From: Eubacteriaceae bacterium
Lineage (GTDB): Bacteria > Bacillota > Clostridia > Lachnospirales > Lachnospiraceae
Assembly: GCA_910574015.1 (NCBI GenBank)
Contig: CAJSYQ010000009.1
Span: forward strand, 39,200-103,199
DNA: 64,000 bases
Reading direction: 5' to 3'
The first letter of the stretch is position 1, and each line of letters starts with the position of its first letter. The translations under genes were made by a program, and so were the position numbers. The notes under the pieces were generated by a model that saw only the letters and a program-made list of their open reading frames with translations, ran no database searches and had not been told where the DNA came from. Positions 44,488 through 54,324 of the stretch are shown here, one piece after another.

Positions 44488-47016
44488 TCAGCATTTCCCC
44501 GTGCGTTTTTCCAGTTCCACAAGGGGGATGGGAAGGAGGGAGAGAACTGCTACCATGCCCCACTGCATACCGTTCAGTGCGGTTGTGTGGAAGATCCCCT
44601 GCAGGGCAGGCACCGTGATAACGCTGCACTGCAGGATGATACACAGAAGGACGGAGAAAAACAGTTTCTTATTTCCAAAGATGCCGGTCTGCGTCAGGGA
44701 ACGGCTGCTGCGCATATTGAAGGAATGCACAAGCTGGGACAGGGACAGCACGGCGAAGCACATCGTCGAATTCCCTGCCATATAGGCTACCAGCGCCAGG
44801 GAGCCGATAAACATTCCCTCCAGTATCATGCGGAATACCCTGTCCGGGGAAAACATCCCTTTTCCCGCCGGCACCGGCGGACGGCGCATGATATCCATAT
44901 CCGGCGGCTCCACGCCCAGGCAGAGGGCGGGGAAGGAATCTGTCACCAGATTGATAAAGAGGAGCTGTACCGGAAGGAGTGGGACATCCAGACCAAACAG
45001 GATGGCGGCAAAGATCGTCATAATCTCGCCGATATTGCAAGAAAGAAGGAAATGGATGGCCTTCTTGATATTTTCAAAGATTCCCCGTCCCTCCCGGATG
45101 GCGGAGACAATGGTGGAGAAATTATCATCCATCAGGATCATGTCGGAGGCATTTTTCGCCACATCGGTTCCGTTCTGTCCCATGGCGCAGCCAATGTCTG
45201 CCGCTTTCAGGGCAGGGGCGTCGTTTACCCCGTCTCCGGTCATGGCCACTACATTTCCCTTCTGTTGGTACTGTTTTACCAGACGTACCTTGTGGGCGGG
45301 GGAGACTCTGGCAAAGATGCGGTACCGGGGCAGGCAGGATGCCAGTTCGCTGTCCGACAGAAGATCCAGCTCCCGCCCGGTGAGAACCTCTTTTTCATTG
45401 CGGCAGATCCCCAGCTCCTTTCCAATGGCGGCGGCAGTGATCCGGTGGTCTCCGGTGATCATTACCGGCTGTATGCCGGCATCCTGGCAGCTTCTGACGG
45501 CGGCAAAGGCTTCCTTCCGGGGCGGATCCATAAATCCGGCGAATCCCGTGAAGATCAGCTCCTTTTCCAGGGCGGCGTTTTTGTGCGCGGTGTCGGACAG
45601 GCGGTAACCCACTGCCAGTACCCGCAGTGCATCGGAGGCAAATTCTTCGGCCTTGGCGAGAAATTCCGCCCGGATCTCACGGGTCATCTGACGGCACTGT
45701 CCGTTATCATAGTACTGGGCGGCATTGGCCAGGAGGATTTCCGGTGCCCCCTTTGTCACGGACAGAAATCCCTTTGCCGTATTGTGCAGGGTTGTCATCT
45801 GCTTGCGGCGCGAGTCAAAGGGGAGTTCGAAGATACGGGGGGCAATGGTGTTTTCTGAATCGAAGTCGACGCCCTGGGAGGCGGCGAAGGATACCAGGGC
45901 CTCCTCCATGGGACCTGTCTTGTCGTTGCACAGGACAAAGAGCCGGGCCAGGAAAGCGGAATCTCCGTGACAGAAATATTTTCTCACCGTCATGCGGTTT
46001 TCTGTAAGAGTTCCCGTCTTATCGGAACAGATGACAGAGGCGCTCCCCAGTGTTTCCACGGCGGGCAGATGACGGATAATGGCTTTCTGCTTTGCCATGC
46101 GCTCTACGCCGAGGGAGAGCATAATGGTGACCAGGGCGGGGAGGCTTTCCGGTATGGCGGCGACGCCAAGGCTGACGGAGGTCATAAACATCTCAAAGAT
46201 TGGGTGGCTGTTTCGGATGCCGAGGAAAAATACAACGATGCAGATGGCAAGGGCCAGGATGCCAAGGAACCGGCCGGTCTTATTCAGACGGCGGGTAAGT
46301 GGGGTCTCCGGCGATTCCTCCCGGGAGAGCATACCGGCGATCTGGCCGATCTGGGTATCCATGCCGGTGGCAGTGACATAGCAGGTGCCGCGTCCGGTGG
46401 TTACCATTGTACCGGAGTACACACAGTTGTGCCTGTCTCCCAGAGACAGGCCGGGCGCCGTCAGCGCTTCTGGTGATTTGTTTACCATCCCCGTCTCTCC
46501 GGTGAGGGCCGATTCCTCGGTGGACAGGCTGTGGCAGGAGAGCAGACGTCCGTCGGCGGGCACAAGGCAGCCGGTCTCCAGCAGTACGATATCGCCGGGG
46601 ACGAGCTCACGGGATGGGATCGTCTGTTTTTCCCCGTTTCTCAGAACGAGAGCTTCCGGCGTCTGGAGGGAACGCAGGGCCTCCAGGGAGTGCTCCGCTT
46701 TCTGCTCCTGATATACGCCGATAATGGCATTGATCAGAACGATGGCCAGTATGATACAGGGATCGGTGATATCGGCGTCGCCTCTGATATAGGAGGCGAC
46801 AAAGGAGATCAGGGCGGCTGCCAGCAGAGTGAGGATCATGAAATCCTTAAACTGGGCGGCAAACCGTGTAAAAAATCCGGGGCCTTTCTCCTGAAGAAGC
46901 TCATTGAAACCATACTGCTGCCTCTGTTTCTTCACCTCCCTGTCAGTCAGTCCCTTTTCTGGCTGGCATTTTGTCTTTCGTATCAGCTCCGTGACGCTGA
47001 GGGAATACCATTCCAT
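44488..47016 (-). CDS. P2-type cation-transporting ATPase (Ca2+ pump-like)
   Basis: 842 residues, start behind AAAGGAGAG. All P-type signatures: LTGETGM actuator loop (TGE), M4 site [14 protein letters not shown], phosphorylation motif [12 protein letters not shown], and [20 protein letters not shown] hinge. The M6 segment [13 protein letters not shown] keeps the N-x-x-x-D pair of calcium pumps of SERCA/PMR1 type. No N-terminal metal-binding domain. Expels Ca2+ or possibly Mn2+. It lies head-to-head with ytaF, whose MntP-like product also handles divalent metal; common regulation is not shown. Confidence 0.92.
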   Translation of the reverse strand: MEWYSLSVTELIRKTKCQPEKGLTDREVKKQRQQYGFNELLQEKGPGFFTRFAAQFKDFMILTLLAAALISFVASYIRGDADITDPCIILAIVLINAIIGVYQEQKAEHSLEALRSLQTPEALVLRNGEKQTIPSRELVPGDIVLLETGCLVPADGRLLSCHSLSTEESALTGETGMVNKSPEALTAPGLSLGDRHNCVYSGTMVTTGRGTCYVTATGMDTQIGQIAGMLSREESPETPLTRRLNKTGRFLGILALAICIVVFFLGIRNSHPIFEMFMTSVSLGVAAIPESLPALVTIMLSLGVERMAKQKAIIRHLPAVETLGSASVICSDKTGTLTENRMTVRKYFCHGDSAFLARLFVLCNDKTGPMEEALVSFAASQGVDFDSENTIAPRIFELPFDSRRKQMTTLHNTAKGFLSVTKGAPEILLANAAQYYDNGQCRQMTREIRAEFLAKAEEFASDALRVLAVGYRLSDTAHKNAALEKELIFTGFAGFMDPPRKEAFAAVRSCQDAGIQPVMITGDHRITAAAIGKELGICRNEKEVLTGRELDLLSDSELASCLPRYRIFARVSPAHKVRLVKQYQQKGNVVAMTGDGVNDAPALKAADIGCAMGQNGTDVAKNASDMILMDDNFSTIVSAIREGRGIFENIKKAIHFLLSCNIGEIMTIFAAILFGLDVPLLPVQLLFINLVTDSFPALCLGVEPPDMDIMRRPPVPAGKGMFSPDRVFRMILEGMFIGSLALVAYMAGNSTMCFAVLSLSQLVHSFNMRSSRSLTQTGIFGNKKLFFSVLLCIILQCSVITVPALQGIFHTTALNGMQWGMVAVLSLLPIPLVELEKRTGKC

Positions 47017-47145
47017 ATGTACTCTCCTTTCCGGAAATATTAGTCAGAGTATAAAATCTGCAATCAAAAATATGTCGAAAAATTTCCCCAATCCAATTTT
47101 ATCTGCATAGGATAAAGGTAAGAAATAGAGGAAAATCATTATGAT

Positions 47146-47679
47146 ATGGGATTGATATTGTTGCTGGCATTATCTGTCAGTCTGGATGTATTGGGCATCG
47201 GTGTGGCGTATGCGGTCTCCGGGATCCGGATTCCATGGAATACCCGTCTTGTCATCTCTGTCATCAATATGTTCCTGACATTTGGCTTCATTCTGCTTGG
47301 ACAGAATCTGGGGATGATGATCCCTGGAATCTGGTTTCAGATAGCGGGAGGCGGCATTCTTCTCCTGCTGGGAGCAAGAACTCTCTGGAACGCCCTGGGA
47401 GAGAACAAAACGGCAGACTATGACAGGGATGATTCCCACACACTGGATCCCTATGAGGGGATCATGCTGGGACTGACGCTGGCGCTGGACGGAGCGTGCG
47501 CGGGTCTCGGCATCTGTGATATGGGAGCTGCCGCCTGGCTGTTTCCGGTGCTGACAGGAAGTGCCAGCCTTGCCTTTCTGTCGATGGGAGCCAGGATCTC
47601 CTGCAATCTGAGACGGCTGAACGGCGTGGCGGGAGCGGTACTGATCATTCTTGGTGTGGTTCGTTTTTTCTACGGTTAG
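47146..47679 (+). CDS. ytaF: YtaF/MntP-family membrane protein
   Basis: 177 residues with six transmembrane helices in two halves, each with an acidic residue in a conserved place (SVSLDVLGIGVAYAVSGIRI in the first, LGLTLALDGACAGLGI in the second). This matches YtaF, the sporulation branch of the MntP manganese exporter family. A weak ribosome binding site (GAGG about 14 nt upstream) makes the start uncertain. The 3' end overlaps the convergent DedA gene by 35 bp. A spore-envelope or Mn-export function is inference from the family. Confidence 0.8.
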   Translation: MGLILLLALSVSLDVLGIGVAYAVSGIRIPWNTRLVISVINMFLTFGFILLGQNLGMMIPGIWFQIAGGGILLLLGARTLWNALGENKTADYDRDDSHTLDPYEGIMLGLTLALDGACAGLGICDMGAAAWLFPVLTGSASLAFLSMGARISCNLRRLNGVAGAVLIILGVVRFFYG

Positions 47680-48256
47680 CCGTGAGTTTCCGAAGGAGGA
47701 ACAGCAGCAGGAGAAAGGAGCCGAAGATAAGGATCCATTTCTTATAGCGGTCAAAATAACCGAAGAACAGGGTGCGGTACTGGTAGCAGTAGTATCCGAG
47801 CCCGGTGAGGACTGCATTCCACAACAGGATGCCCAGGGCAGAACAGAAGAGGTAGCTGCCAAAGGGCTGTTTCATGGCTCCTGCCACAAAACCGATGTAG
47901 GTCCGGCACAGGGGAATGATACGGCTCAGAAAGACAGCGCTTTTCCCATGGTCGCCGAAGGTGCGGTACGAGGCAAGGATGGGGCGCTCCAGAGAGGGGA
48001 ACCGTCTCATGGTCCTCTCCAACAGGGGGGAACCGCCCGCTCTTCCGATACCGTAGGTGAGGGCGGTGCCTCCCAGTCCGGCGGCGCTGCTGATCAGTAT
48101 GAGAACGGCATAGGGCATGCCGCAGCCAGCGCCTACCAACCCGGCAAGGGGAAGTATGATCTCACTGGAGACAGGAAAACAGGCGTACTCCAGAAAGATC
48201 AGAGCGAACATGGCGGGAAGCCCATAGTCTGCTAATATTGATTCGATAAAGGACAT
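47645..48256 (-). CDS. DedA-family membrane protein
   Basis: 203 residues with the DedA (SNARE-associated/VTT) fold: an N-terminal amphipathic reentrant helix (FALIFLEYACFPVSSEIILPLAG, with the conserved E and P), the glycine-rich LGGTALTYGIGRAGG, and the signature FLSRIIPLCRTYIGFVAGAM with the essential arginines. The family flips phosphatidylethanolamine or undecaprenyl phosphate and supports wall growth. Overlaps ytaF by 35 bp at the 3' end, head-to-head with the L,D-transpeptidase gene. Confidence 0.92.
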   Translation of the reverse strand: MSFIESILADYGLPAMFALIFLEYACFPVSSEIILPLAGLVGAGCGMPYAVLILISSAAGLGGTALTYGIGRAGGSPLLERTMRRFPSLERPILASYRTFGDHGKSAVFLSRIIPLCRTYIGFVAGAMKQPFGSYLFCSALGILLWNAVLTGLGYYCYQYRTLFFGYFDRYKKWILIFGSFLLLLFLLRKLTANRRKNEPHQE

Positions 48257-48319
48257 TGGATGATTACCCTCTCAAAAGAAACCTTGCTATAATCTATGTC
48301 AGGCAGCGGGGAAGTATTC

Positions 48320-48348
48320 TTGACAAAGGTTTTCACAGTTGGTATTAT
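48320..48348 (+). promoter_or_regulatory. Promoter of the L,D-transpeptidase gene
   Basis: TTGACA (48320-48325), 17-nt spacer, TATTAT (48343-48348), 46 nt before the start codon. Confidence 0.8.
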
Positions 48349-48394
48349 GAGATAGTATGCATATTTTAGCAATTGGCAAAGGAAGAGTTTTTAT

Positions 48395-49600
48395 ATGAAG
48401 ATATGGCAGAATATGCTGTTCGCCGCATGGCTTCTGATCCTCTTCTGCGGGATGGGGATCTCTACAGAGGCGAAGGAAAAGGCATCGAAACAATATATGA
48501 TACGCATCAACAAGCAGCAGAATGTCGTGACGGTGTACAAACATGTGAGAGGGAAGAAATACAGGCCGCACCGGGCATTTGTCTGCTCTGCCGGAACGGC
48601 CACTCCCACAGGAACCTTTCCTCTGCGGGAGAAGATCAGATGGCACGAGCTGATGGGGCCTACCTATGGTCAGTACTGCAGCCGGATCACGGGAGGCATT
48701 CTATTTCACTCCGTCTGGTATTATAAGCCGGATAAGAGGACCCAGTCCTATATCCAGTACAACCGGCTGGGTACTACCGCTTCTCACGGCTGTGTCCGGC
48801 TGACTGTGTGGGACGCCAAATGGATCTACGATAATTGTCCCTCCGGCACAAAGGTCGTGATTTACAATTCTGCTGATCCGGGGCCTCTTGGCAAGCCGCG
48901 GGCTGTGAAGGTCAGCGGGTACAGCGGCTGGGACCCCACCGATCCGGATCCGGCAAATCCATATTGGAAAAAGCAGCCGGTGCTGTCCGGGGTCAGGAAG
49001 AAAACGGTGCGCTATGGTGCGAAGGCGGGGCTGATGAAAGGGGTCCGGGCGAAGGACAGTTTTGGGAAAAATGCCTCTTCCAGGATAAAAGTGAGTATAT
49101 GGCACAGAGCGCTGGCAAAAGATAGGTATAAGAAGGTAAAAAAGATCGATACGAAGGTTCCCGGGAGTTACCGGCTGACTTACCGCGTTACAGATATACT
49201 GCGGCACGCTGCAGAGAAATCCGTTGTATGGAAGGTGGTGCCGAAGAAGAAGGTGGCATCCCTGAAGCTCAGCCAGAAGTCCATGACCCTGTATGTGGGA
49301 GGAACCGCTGCGGAGGCCGGGGGACGTCTGAAGGTGAGCAGGATCCTTCCCAGGAAGGCGTCTTATAAGAAAGTACGTTATACCTCTTCTAATAAGAAAA
49401 TAGTCACAGTATCCGGCAGAGGTGTTGTGAGGGCGAAGAGAAGGGGAAAGGCGGTGATCCGGGTTTCGGCCCTGGATGGCTCCGGCAAAAAGGCGGCCTG
49501 CCGGGTGATCGTAAAGAAAATATCAGAGAAACCGTCGAAGGACATGCCGGTGAAGGACCCGGCGGCAGTAAGCGGTTCCGCTGTAAAGATAATAAAGTGA
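48395..49600 (+). CDS. Secreted L,D-transpeptidase (YkuD) with Ig-like C-terminal domain
   Basis: 401 residues, start behind AAGGAAG. Signal peptide ([20 protein letters not shown]). YkuD domain about residues 35-165 with [16 protein letters not shown] and the catalytic motif SHGCVRL, which makes 3-3 crosslinks or anchors proteins to peptidoglycan. It is followed by a Big/cadherin-like module and a BIG2-type domain ([39 protein letters not shown]). The C-terminus is [15 protein letters not shown], the same signature that ends the beta-helix protein at 5787. Only 41 nt separate it from leuS, with no obvious terminator. Confidence 0.9.
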   Translation: MKIWQNMLFAAWLLILFCGMGISTEAKEKASKQYMIRINKQQNVVTVYKHVRGKKYRPHRAFVCSAGTATPTGTFPLREKIRWHELMGPTYGQYCSRITGGILFHSVWYYKPDKRTQSYIQYNRLGTTASHGCVRLTVWDAKWIYDNCPSGTKVVIYNSADPGPLGKPRAVKVSGYSGWDPTDPDPANPYWKKQPVLSGVRKKTVRYGAKAGLMKGVRAKDSFGKNASSRIKVSIWHRALAKDRYKKVKKIDTKVPGSYRLTYRVTDILRHAAEKSVVWKVVPKKKVASLKLSQKSMTLYVGGTAAEAGGRLKVSRILPRKASYKKVRYTSSNKKIVTVSGRGVVRAKRRGKAVIRVSALDGSGKKAACRVIVKKISEKPSKDMPVKDPAAVSGSAVKIIK

Positions 49601-49641
49601 CAGCAGTAAAAAACTGCGTGAATGGAGGAAAAGAGGGTACT

Positions 49642-52050
49642 ATGAGTCAGAGATATAATCCAAAAGAGATTGAGAAGAAATGGCAGAACATATGGGAGGA
49701 GGAGAAGGCTTTCCAGGTGAGCAGTGATTATAGCAAACCAAAGTATTATGCACTGGTGGAATTCCCCTATCCGTCTGGACAGGGACTTCATGTGGGCCAT
49801 CCCCGCCCCTACACAGCTCTGGATATCGTGGCGAGGAAGAGAAGGCTGCAGGGATACAACGTTCTGTATCCTATGGGCTGGGACGCTTTTGGCCTGCCCA
49901 CAGAGAACTATGCCATCCAGAATAAGATACATCCGAAGGAAGTGACGAAGAATAATGTGGCCCGGTTCAAGAAACAGCTCCAGGCACTGGGTTACTCCTT
50001 CGACTGGGAAAGGGAAGTAAATACAACCGACCCGGCTTATTATAAATGGACCCAGTGGATCTTCCTGAAGCTCTTCCATGCGGGACTTGCCTACAAGACG
50101 GAGATGCCCATTAACTGGTGCACCTCCTGTAAGTGCGGCCTGGCCAATGAAGAGGTGGTCAATGGTGTGTGTGAGCGGTGCGGGAGCCCCGTGGTGCGAA
50201 AGGTCAAGAGCCAGTGGATGCTGAAGATCACCGAATATGCCGATAAGCTCATCGACGATCTGGAGGGACTGGATTATATTGAGCGGGTCAAGGTTTCCCA
50301 GAAGAACTGGATTGGACGTTCCCACGGCGCCGAGGTGGATTTCAAATTGAAGGGAAAAGAGGAGAAGCTCAGGGTTTTCACCACCAGACCGGATACCCTT
50401 TTTGGCGCCACTTATATGGTGGTATCACCGGAGCATCCCTATCTTGACCGGTTTCAGGACGAGATAGAGAACTGGGACGCCGTTGTGGAATACCGTGAGA
50501 AGGCGGCGCGCAAATCGGATTTTGAGAGGACGGAGCTGGCAAAGGATAAGACGGGTGTTCCCGTCGAAGGGCTCAGCGCCATCAATCCGGTGAATGGCCA
50601 AGAGATCCCGGTCTGGGTTTCTGACTATGTACTGATGAGCTATGGCACCGGCGCCATTATGGCGGTGCCTGCCCATGATACCCGGGACTGGGAATTTGCG
50701 AAGGAATTTGATCTTCCCATTGTTGAGGTGATCGCAGGCGGGGATGTGGAGAAGGAGGCATTTACCGATGTTGCCACCGGAACGCTGGTGAATTCCGGTT
50801 TTCTTACCGGGAAGACGGTGGAAGAGGCGAAGAAGGCCATGATCGACTGGCTGGTAGAGAAGGGCGTCGGCACGGCGAAGAAGAATTTCAAGCTCCGTGA
50901 CTGGGTATTTTCCAGACAGCGCTACTGGGGAGAGCCCATTCCCATTATTCATTGTGAGAAATGCGGTTATGTTCCGGTTCCGGAGGAGCAGCTTCCGCTG
51001 GAGCTGCCGGAGGTAGATAACTATATGCCGACGGATAACGGTGAATCCCCCATCGCCAATATGCGCGACTGGGTAGAGACAACCTGTCCGTGCTGCGGTG
51101 GAAAGGCAGAGCGGGAGACGGATACGATGCCTCAGTGGGCGGGATCCTCCTGGTATTTTCTGCGTTATATCGATCCGAACAACGACGGGGCCCTGGCCTC
51201 CCGGGAAGCACTGGAATACTGGCTTCCGGTTGACTGGTACAATGGCGGTATGGAACATACGACACTCCATCTTCTGTATTCCCGGTTCTGGCATAAATTC
51301 CTGTATGACCAGGGCGTAGTGCCAACGAAGGAGCCGTATCAGAAGAGGACCTCCCATGGCATGATCCTTGGCGAAAACGGTGAGAAGATGAGCAAGTCCC
51401 GCGGCAATGTAGTCAATCCAGACGATATTGTGAAGGATTACGGTGCCGATACGCTCCGCACCTATGAGATGTTTATCGGAGCCTTTGATGCGGCGGCTGC
51501 CTGGTCCGAGGACGGCGTTAAGGGGTGCCGGAGATTTTTGGACCGTGTCTGGAAGCTACAGGATATGATTTCGGAGGGAGAGGGATACTCCGATGATCTT
51601 GAGACGAAGATACACCAGACCATTAAGAAGGTCAGCGGTGATTTTGAGACATTGAAATATAATACGGCCATCGCGGCCATGATGGCACTGATCAATGAAT
51701 TTTACAAGAAGGGGACACTGACAAAGGCAGATTTTCGGACGCTGCTTGTCCTGCTGAATCCGGTAGCGCCTCATATCACAGAGGAGCTCTGGGAGGGAAT
51801 GGGATTCGAAGGCAGGATCTATCAGACGGCATGGCCGGAATATGACGAGGCAAAGACTGTCGAGAAGGTACAGGAGATCGGCGTGCAGATCAATGGAAAG
51901 GTGCGCGCGACAGTAGCATTGGCGGTGGACGTTTCTAAGGAAGAGGCATTGGCGGCAGGGAAGGAAGCTGTGGCAGATAAGATCGCAGGCAGAGAGATCG
52001 TAAAGGAGATCTACGTGCCGGGACGTATCATAAATATTGTTGTCAAATAA
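49642..52050 (+). CDS. leuS: Leucyl-tRNA synthetase
   Basis: 802 residues from ATG 49642 behind GGAGGAAAAGAGGG. Class I synthetase with HIGH as HVGH in [17 protein letters not shown], the KMSKS motif ([15 protein letters not shown]), an editing CP1 domain between them ([12 protein letters not shown] and the [13 protein letters not shown] loop) and two zinc-like CxxC pairs (CTSCKCG...CERCG; CEKCGY...CPCCGG). Charges tRNA-Leu. No T-box leader is present in the 41-nt gap before it, so it depends on the upstream promoter or an unseen one. The GT2-TagF genes follow at 18 nt. Confidence 0.97.
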   Translation: MSQRYNPKEIEKKWQNIWEEEKAFQVSSDYSKPKYYALVEFPYPSGQGLHVGHPRPYTALDIVARKRRLQGYNVLYPMGWDAFGLPTENYAIQNKIHPKEVTKNNVARFKKQLQALGYSFDWEREVNTTDPAYYKWTQWIFLKLFHAGLAYKTEMPINWCTSCKCGLANEEVVNGVCERCGSPVVRKVKSQWMLKITEYADKLIDDLEGLDYIERVKVSQKNWIGRSHGAEVDFKLKGKEEKLRVFTTRPDTLFGATYMVVSPEHPYLDRFQDEIENWDAVVEYREKAARKSDFERTELAKDKTGVPVEGLSAINPVNGQEIPVWVSDYVLMSYGTGAIMAVPAHDTRDWEFAKEFDLPIVEVIAGGDVEKEAFTDVATGTLVNSGFLTGKTVEEAKKAMIDWLVEKGVGTAKKNFKLRDWVFSRQRYWGEPIPIIHCEKCGYVPVPEEQLPLELPEVDNYMPTDNGESPIANMRDWVETTCPCCGGKAERETDTMPQWAGSSWYFLRYIDPNNDGALASREALEYWLPVDWYNGGMEHTTLHLLYSRFWHKFLYDQGVVPTKEPYQKRTSHGMILGENGEKMSKSRGNVVNPDDIVKDYGADTLRTYEMFIGAFDAAAAWSEDGVKGCRRFLDRVWKLQDMISEGEGYSDDLETKIHQTIKKVSGDFETLKYNTAIAAMMALINEFYKKGTLTKADFRTLLVLLNPVAPHITEELWEGMGFEGRIYQTAWPEYDEAKTVEKVQEIGVQINGKVRATVALAVDVSKEEALAAGKEAVADKIAGREIVKEIYVPGRIINIVVK

Positions 52051-52068
52051 AAGATGGAGGGAACCATA

Positions 52069-54315
52069 GTGAAAGTAAGTGTCATTATTTCTTATCACAA
52101 TGAAAAGATATTTATCAATGAATGTCTGGACAGTCTGGAAGAGCAGATCAATAAGGATTTTGAGGCGATCGTAGTGTGCGATCACAGCAGTGAGGAGGCT
52201 ATGGCGGAGCTGCGGGCACATCCCGTCTCTTTTCCTCTGACGATACTGGAACTCACAGATGGCAGCGGCGTGGCGGCGGCCCGGAATGCCGGCATTCGTG
52301 CCAGCCAGGGGGAATATATCCTGTTTCTGGACTGCGACGACTATCTGGAGAAAACGGCGCTGGATTTTATGATCCGGCGTTCCGAGGGACAGGACATTGT
52401 CTATGGGCGCAAGCGCGGCACATGGTACAGCCGCAAGGCGTATTATGAAAATCTTCAGAAACAGGAAGAAATCAATGACGCAGAGGCGGAGGAGGACGAG
52501 GAGGAAGAGACACAGGCAGACCGAAGCATGCCGGAGATCAGGGAGAGCGATTCCGAATGGATCAAGGTATTCTGCCATATCGTCCGGACCGGCAGCATGA
52601 TCACGGGCTTGTCTGTACTGGGAATCCTTTTCCGTCGGGAATACATTGTAGAGAACGGCATCCTCTTTGGGGAGGATTATACGTATTATGGGGATCTGCC
52701 ATTTATTGTACAGGCCATGTGCGGCACCGAGAGGGTGTTTGAGGTGCGCAAGATCCTGTATCATAAGAGGTATCACAACGATCCCATCAATATGCCTGCC
52801 CTAAGTCAGATTACCGATGAAAAGACCCGGCTCATGGAGATTATGCGGGCCTATCTTGTCATTAAAGAGCATGTGAAAGGACAGGACGACAGGGCGGAGA
52901 TCGCGGTGGACGGTAAATTTATCCGGTATTATGTGAAGAAGATTGCGCGTTACTATGTGACAGCCGGTGCAAAAGACGCGCAGGAGGTTTATACGGAGGC
53001 GGCCAAGTGCCTTCCCCTGATCCGCAAAGAGGCGAAGAAGAGGGCGATGCTTTATTCAAGACGGCTGATGAAGCGCTCCATGAAGAGGGAGGCAAAGGCT
53101 GTGGCGAAGATGGTACGGAGACACAGTGCCCTCCAGACCTTCCGCAGGGTGGTGACGAAGAAGTCCGAGTGCAAGAAATATCTGTATCGCAAGATCTTTA
53201 CTAAAATGAAGCTGAAAGAGGATCTGGTGATCATTGAGTCGTTTTTTGGACGGAATTATTCGGACAACCCCAAATATATTTATGAATATCTGAACAAGGC
53301 GTATCCGGGCAGATACAAATATGTCTGGATCCTGAACAAGAAGGAGAACCTCCCCTATCCTGCCACCCGGATCAAGCGTTTCTCCATCCGTTATTTCTAT
53401 TACATGGGCAGGGCAAAATATTTTGTGTTTAACGTAAGACAGCCCAAATACATTATCAAACGGGAGGGCACGGTATTTCTTGAGACCTGGCACGGCACCC
53501 CGCTCAAACGGCTTGCCTTTGATATGGAGGACAATGCCTCGGCGTCGCCGTTCTACCGGAGATACAAAAGGGATATCTATGCCCAGACCCGTCTTTGGGA
53601 TTATATGATCGCACCGAATCAGTTCTCCCTTGACGTATTCCGCAGCTGCTTTATGTTTGACGGGGAGATGCTCAGCACGGGATACCCACGGAACGATATC
53701 CTGCATCTGGAAGAGAAAAGTAAGGCTGCCCTGACTGCTGAGATCAAGCAGGAGCTTGGCATACCCGATGGGAAAAAGGTAATCCTCTATGCGCCCACAT
53801 TCCGGGACGACGAGTATTATGACCACGCCCAGTACAAATTTGCCCTGCAGCTGGATCTTGATCTGCTACGGAAGGAGCTGGGAGAGGAATATGTCGTACT
53901 GCTCCGTACCCATTATTTTATCGTGGACAGCCTGGATCTCACGGCCTATCAGGGCTTTGCCTTCAATGGCAGCACCTACAACGACATCGCCAGATTGTAT
54001 CTGATCTCGGATATACTGATCACAGACTACTCCTCGGTATTTTTTGACTACGCCAACCTGCGCAGGCCCATGCTCTTCTTTACCTATGACCTAGAGAAAT
54101 ACCGGGATATCCTTCATGGATTCTATATCGACGTGGAAGAGGAACTGCCGGGACCGATGCTGTTTACCACAGAGGAGATTGTGGATTCCATAAAGAGGCT
54201 GCCGGAGGTAGTGGATCGATACAAAGAAAAATATGATGTATTTTATGAGAAGTACTGCGGCTGGGAGGACGGAAATGCCAGCAAAAAGGTTGTGGAAGCA
54301 GTATTTGGCAAATAA
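52069..54315 (+). CDS. GT2 / CDP-glycerol glycerophosphotransferase fusion, copy 1
   Basis: 748 residues from GTG 52069 (TGGAGGG 7 nt upstream). Residues 1-240 are a family 2 glycosyltransferase (VSVIISYHNEKIFINECLDSL, DCDDYLEKTA; ARNAG). A basic helical linker (about 300-365) leads into a TagF/TarF-type polymerase (residues 375-745): FLETWHGTPLK, the RTHY motif (LLRTHYFIV) and ITDYSSVFFDYA. That family transfers polyol phosphate from a CDP donor to a growing teichoic acid. The fusion suggests one protein adds both a sugar and a phospho-polyol to a lipid-linked wall polymer. First of four related genes. A loop DPINMPALSQ near residue 245 recurs in the copies that follow. Confidence 0.85.
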   Translation: MKVSVIISYHNEKIFINECLDSLEEQINKDFEAIVVCDHSSEEAMAELRAHPVSFPLTILELTDGSGVAAARNAGIRASQGEYILFLDCDDYLEKTALDFMIRRSEGQDIVYGRKRGTWYSRKAYYENLQKQEEINDAEAEEDEEEETQADRSMPEIRESDSEWIKVFCHIVRTGSMITGLSVLGILFRREYIVENGILFGEDYTYYGDLPFIVQAMCGTERVFEVRKILYHKRYHNDPINMPALSQITDEKTRLMEIMRAYLVIKEHVKGQDDRAEIAVDGKFIRYYVKKIARYYVTAGAKDAQEVYTEAAKCLPLIRKEAKKRAMLYSRRLMKRSMKREAKAVAKMVRRHSALQTFRRVVTKKSECKKYLYRKIFTKMKLKEDLVIIESFFGRNYSDNPKYIYEYLNKAYPGRYKYVWILNKKENLPYPATRIKRFSIRYFYYMGRAKYFVFNVRQPKYIIKREGTVFLETWHGTPLKRLAFDMEDNASASPFYRRYKRDIYAQTRLWDYMIAPNQFSLDVFRSCFMFDGEMLSTGYPRNDILHLEEKSKAALTAEIKQELGIPDGKKVILYAPTFRDDEYYDHAQYKFALQLDLDLLRKELGEEYVVLLRTHYFIVDSLDLTAYQGFAFNGSTYNDIARLYLISDILITDYSSVFFDYANLRRPMLFFTYDLEKYRDILHGFYIDVEEELPGPMLFTTEEIVDSIKRLPEVVDRYKEKYDVFYEKYCGWEDGNASKKVVEAVFGK

Positions 54316-54324
54316 GGGAATGGT

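Noticed and set aside
44368..45858. 496-residue open frame on the plus strand
   Set aside because: It lies antisense to the P2-type ATPase, has no ribosome binding site and no family-like motifs; the minus-strand frame has all P-type signatures.
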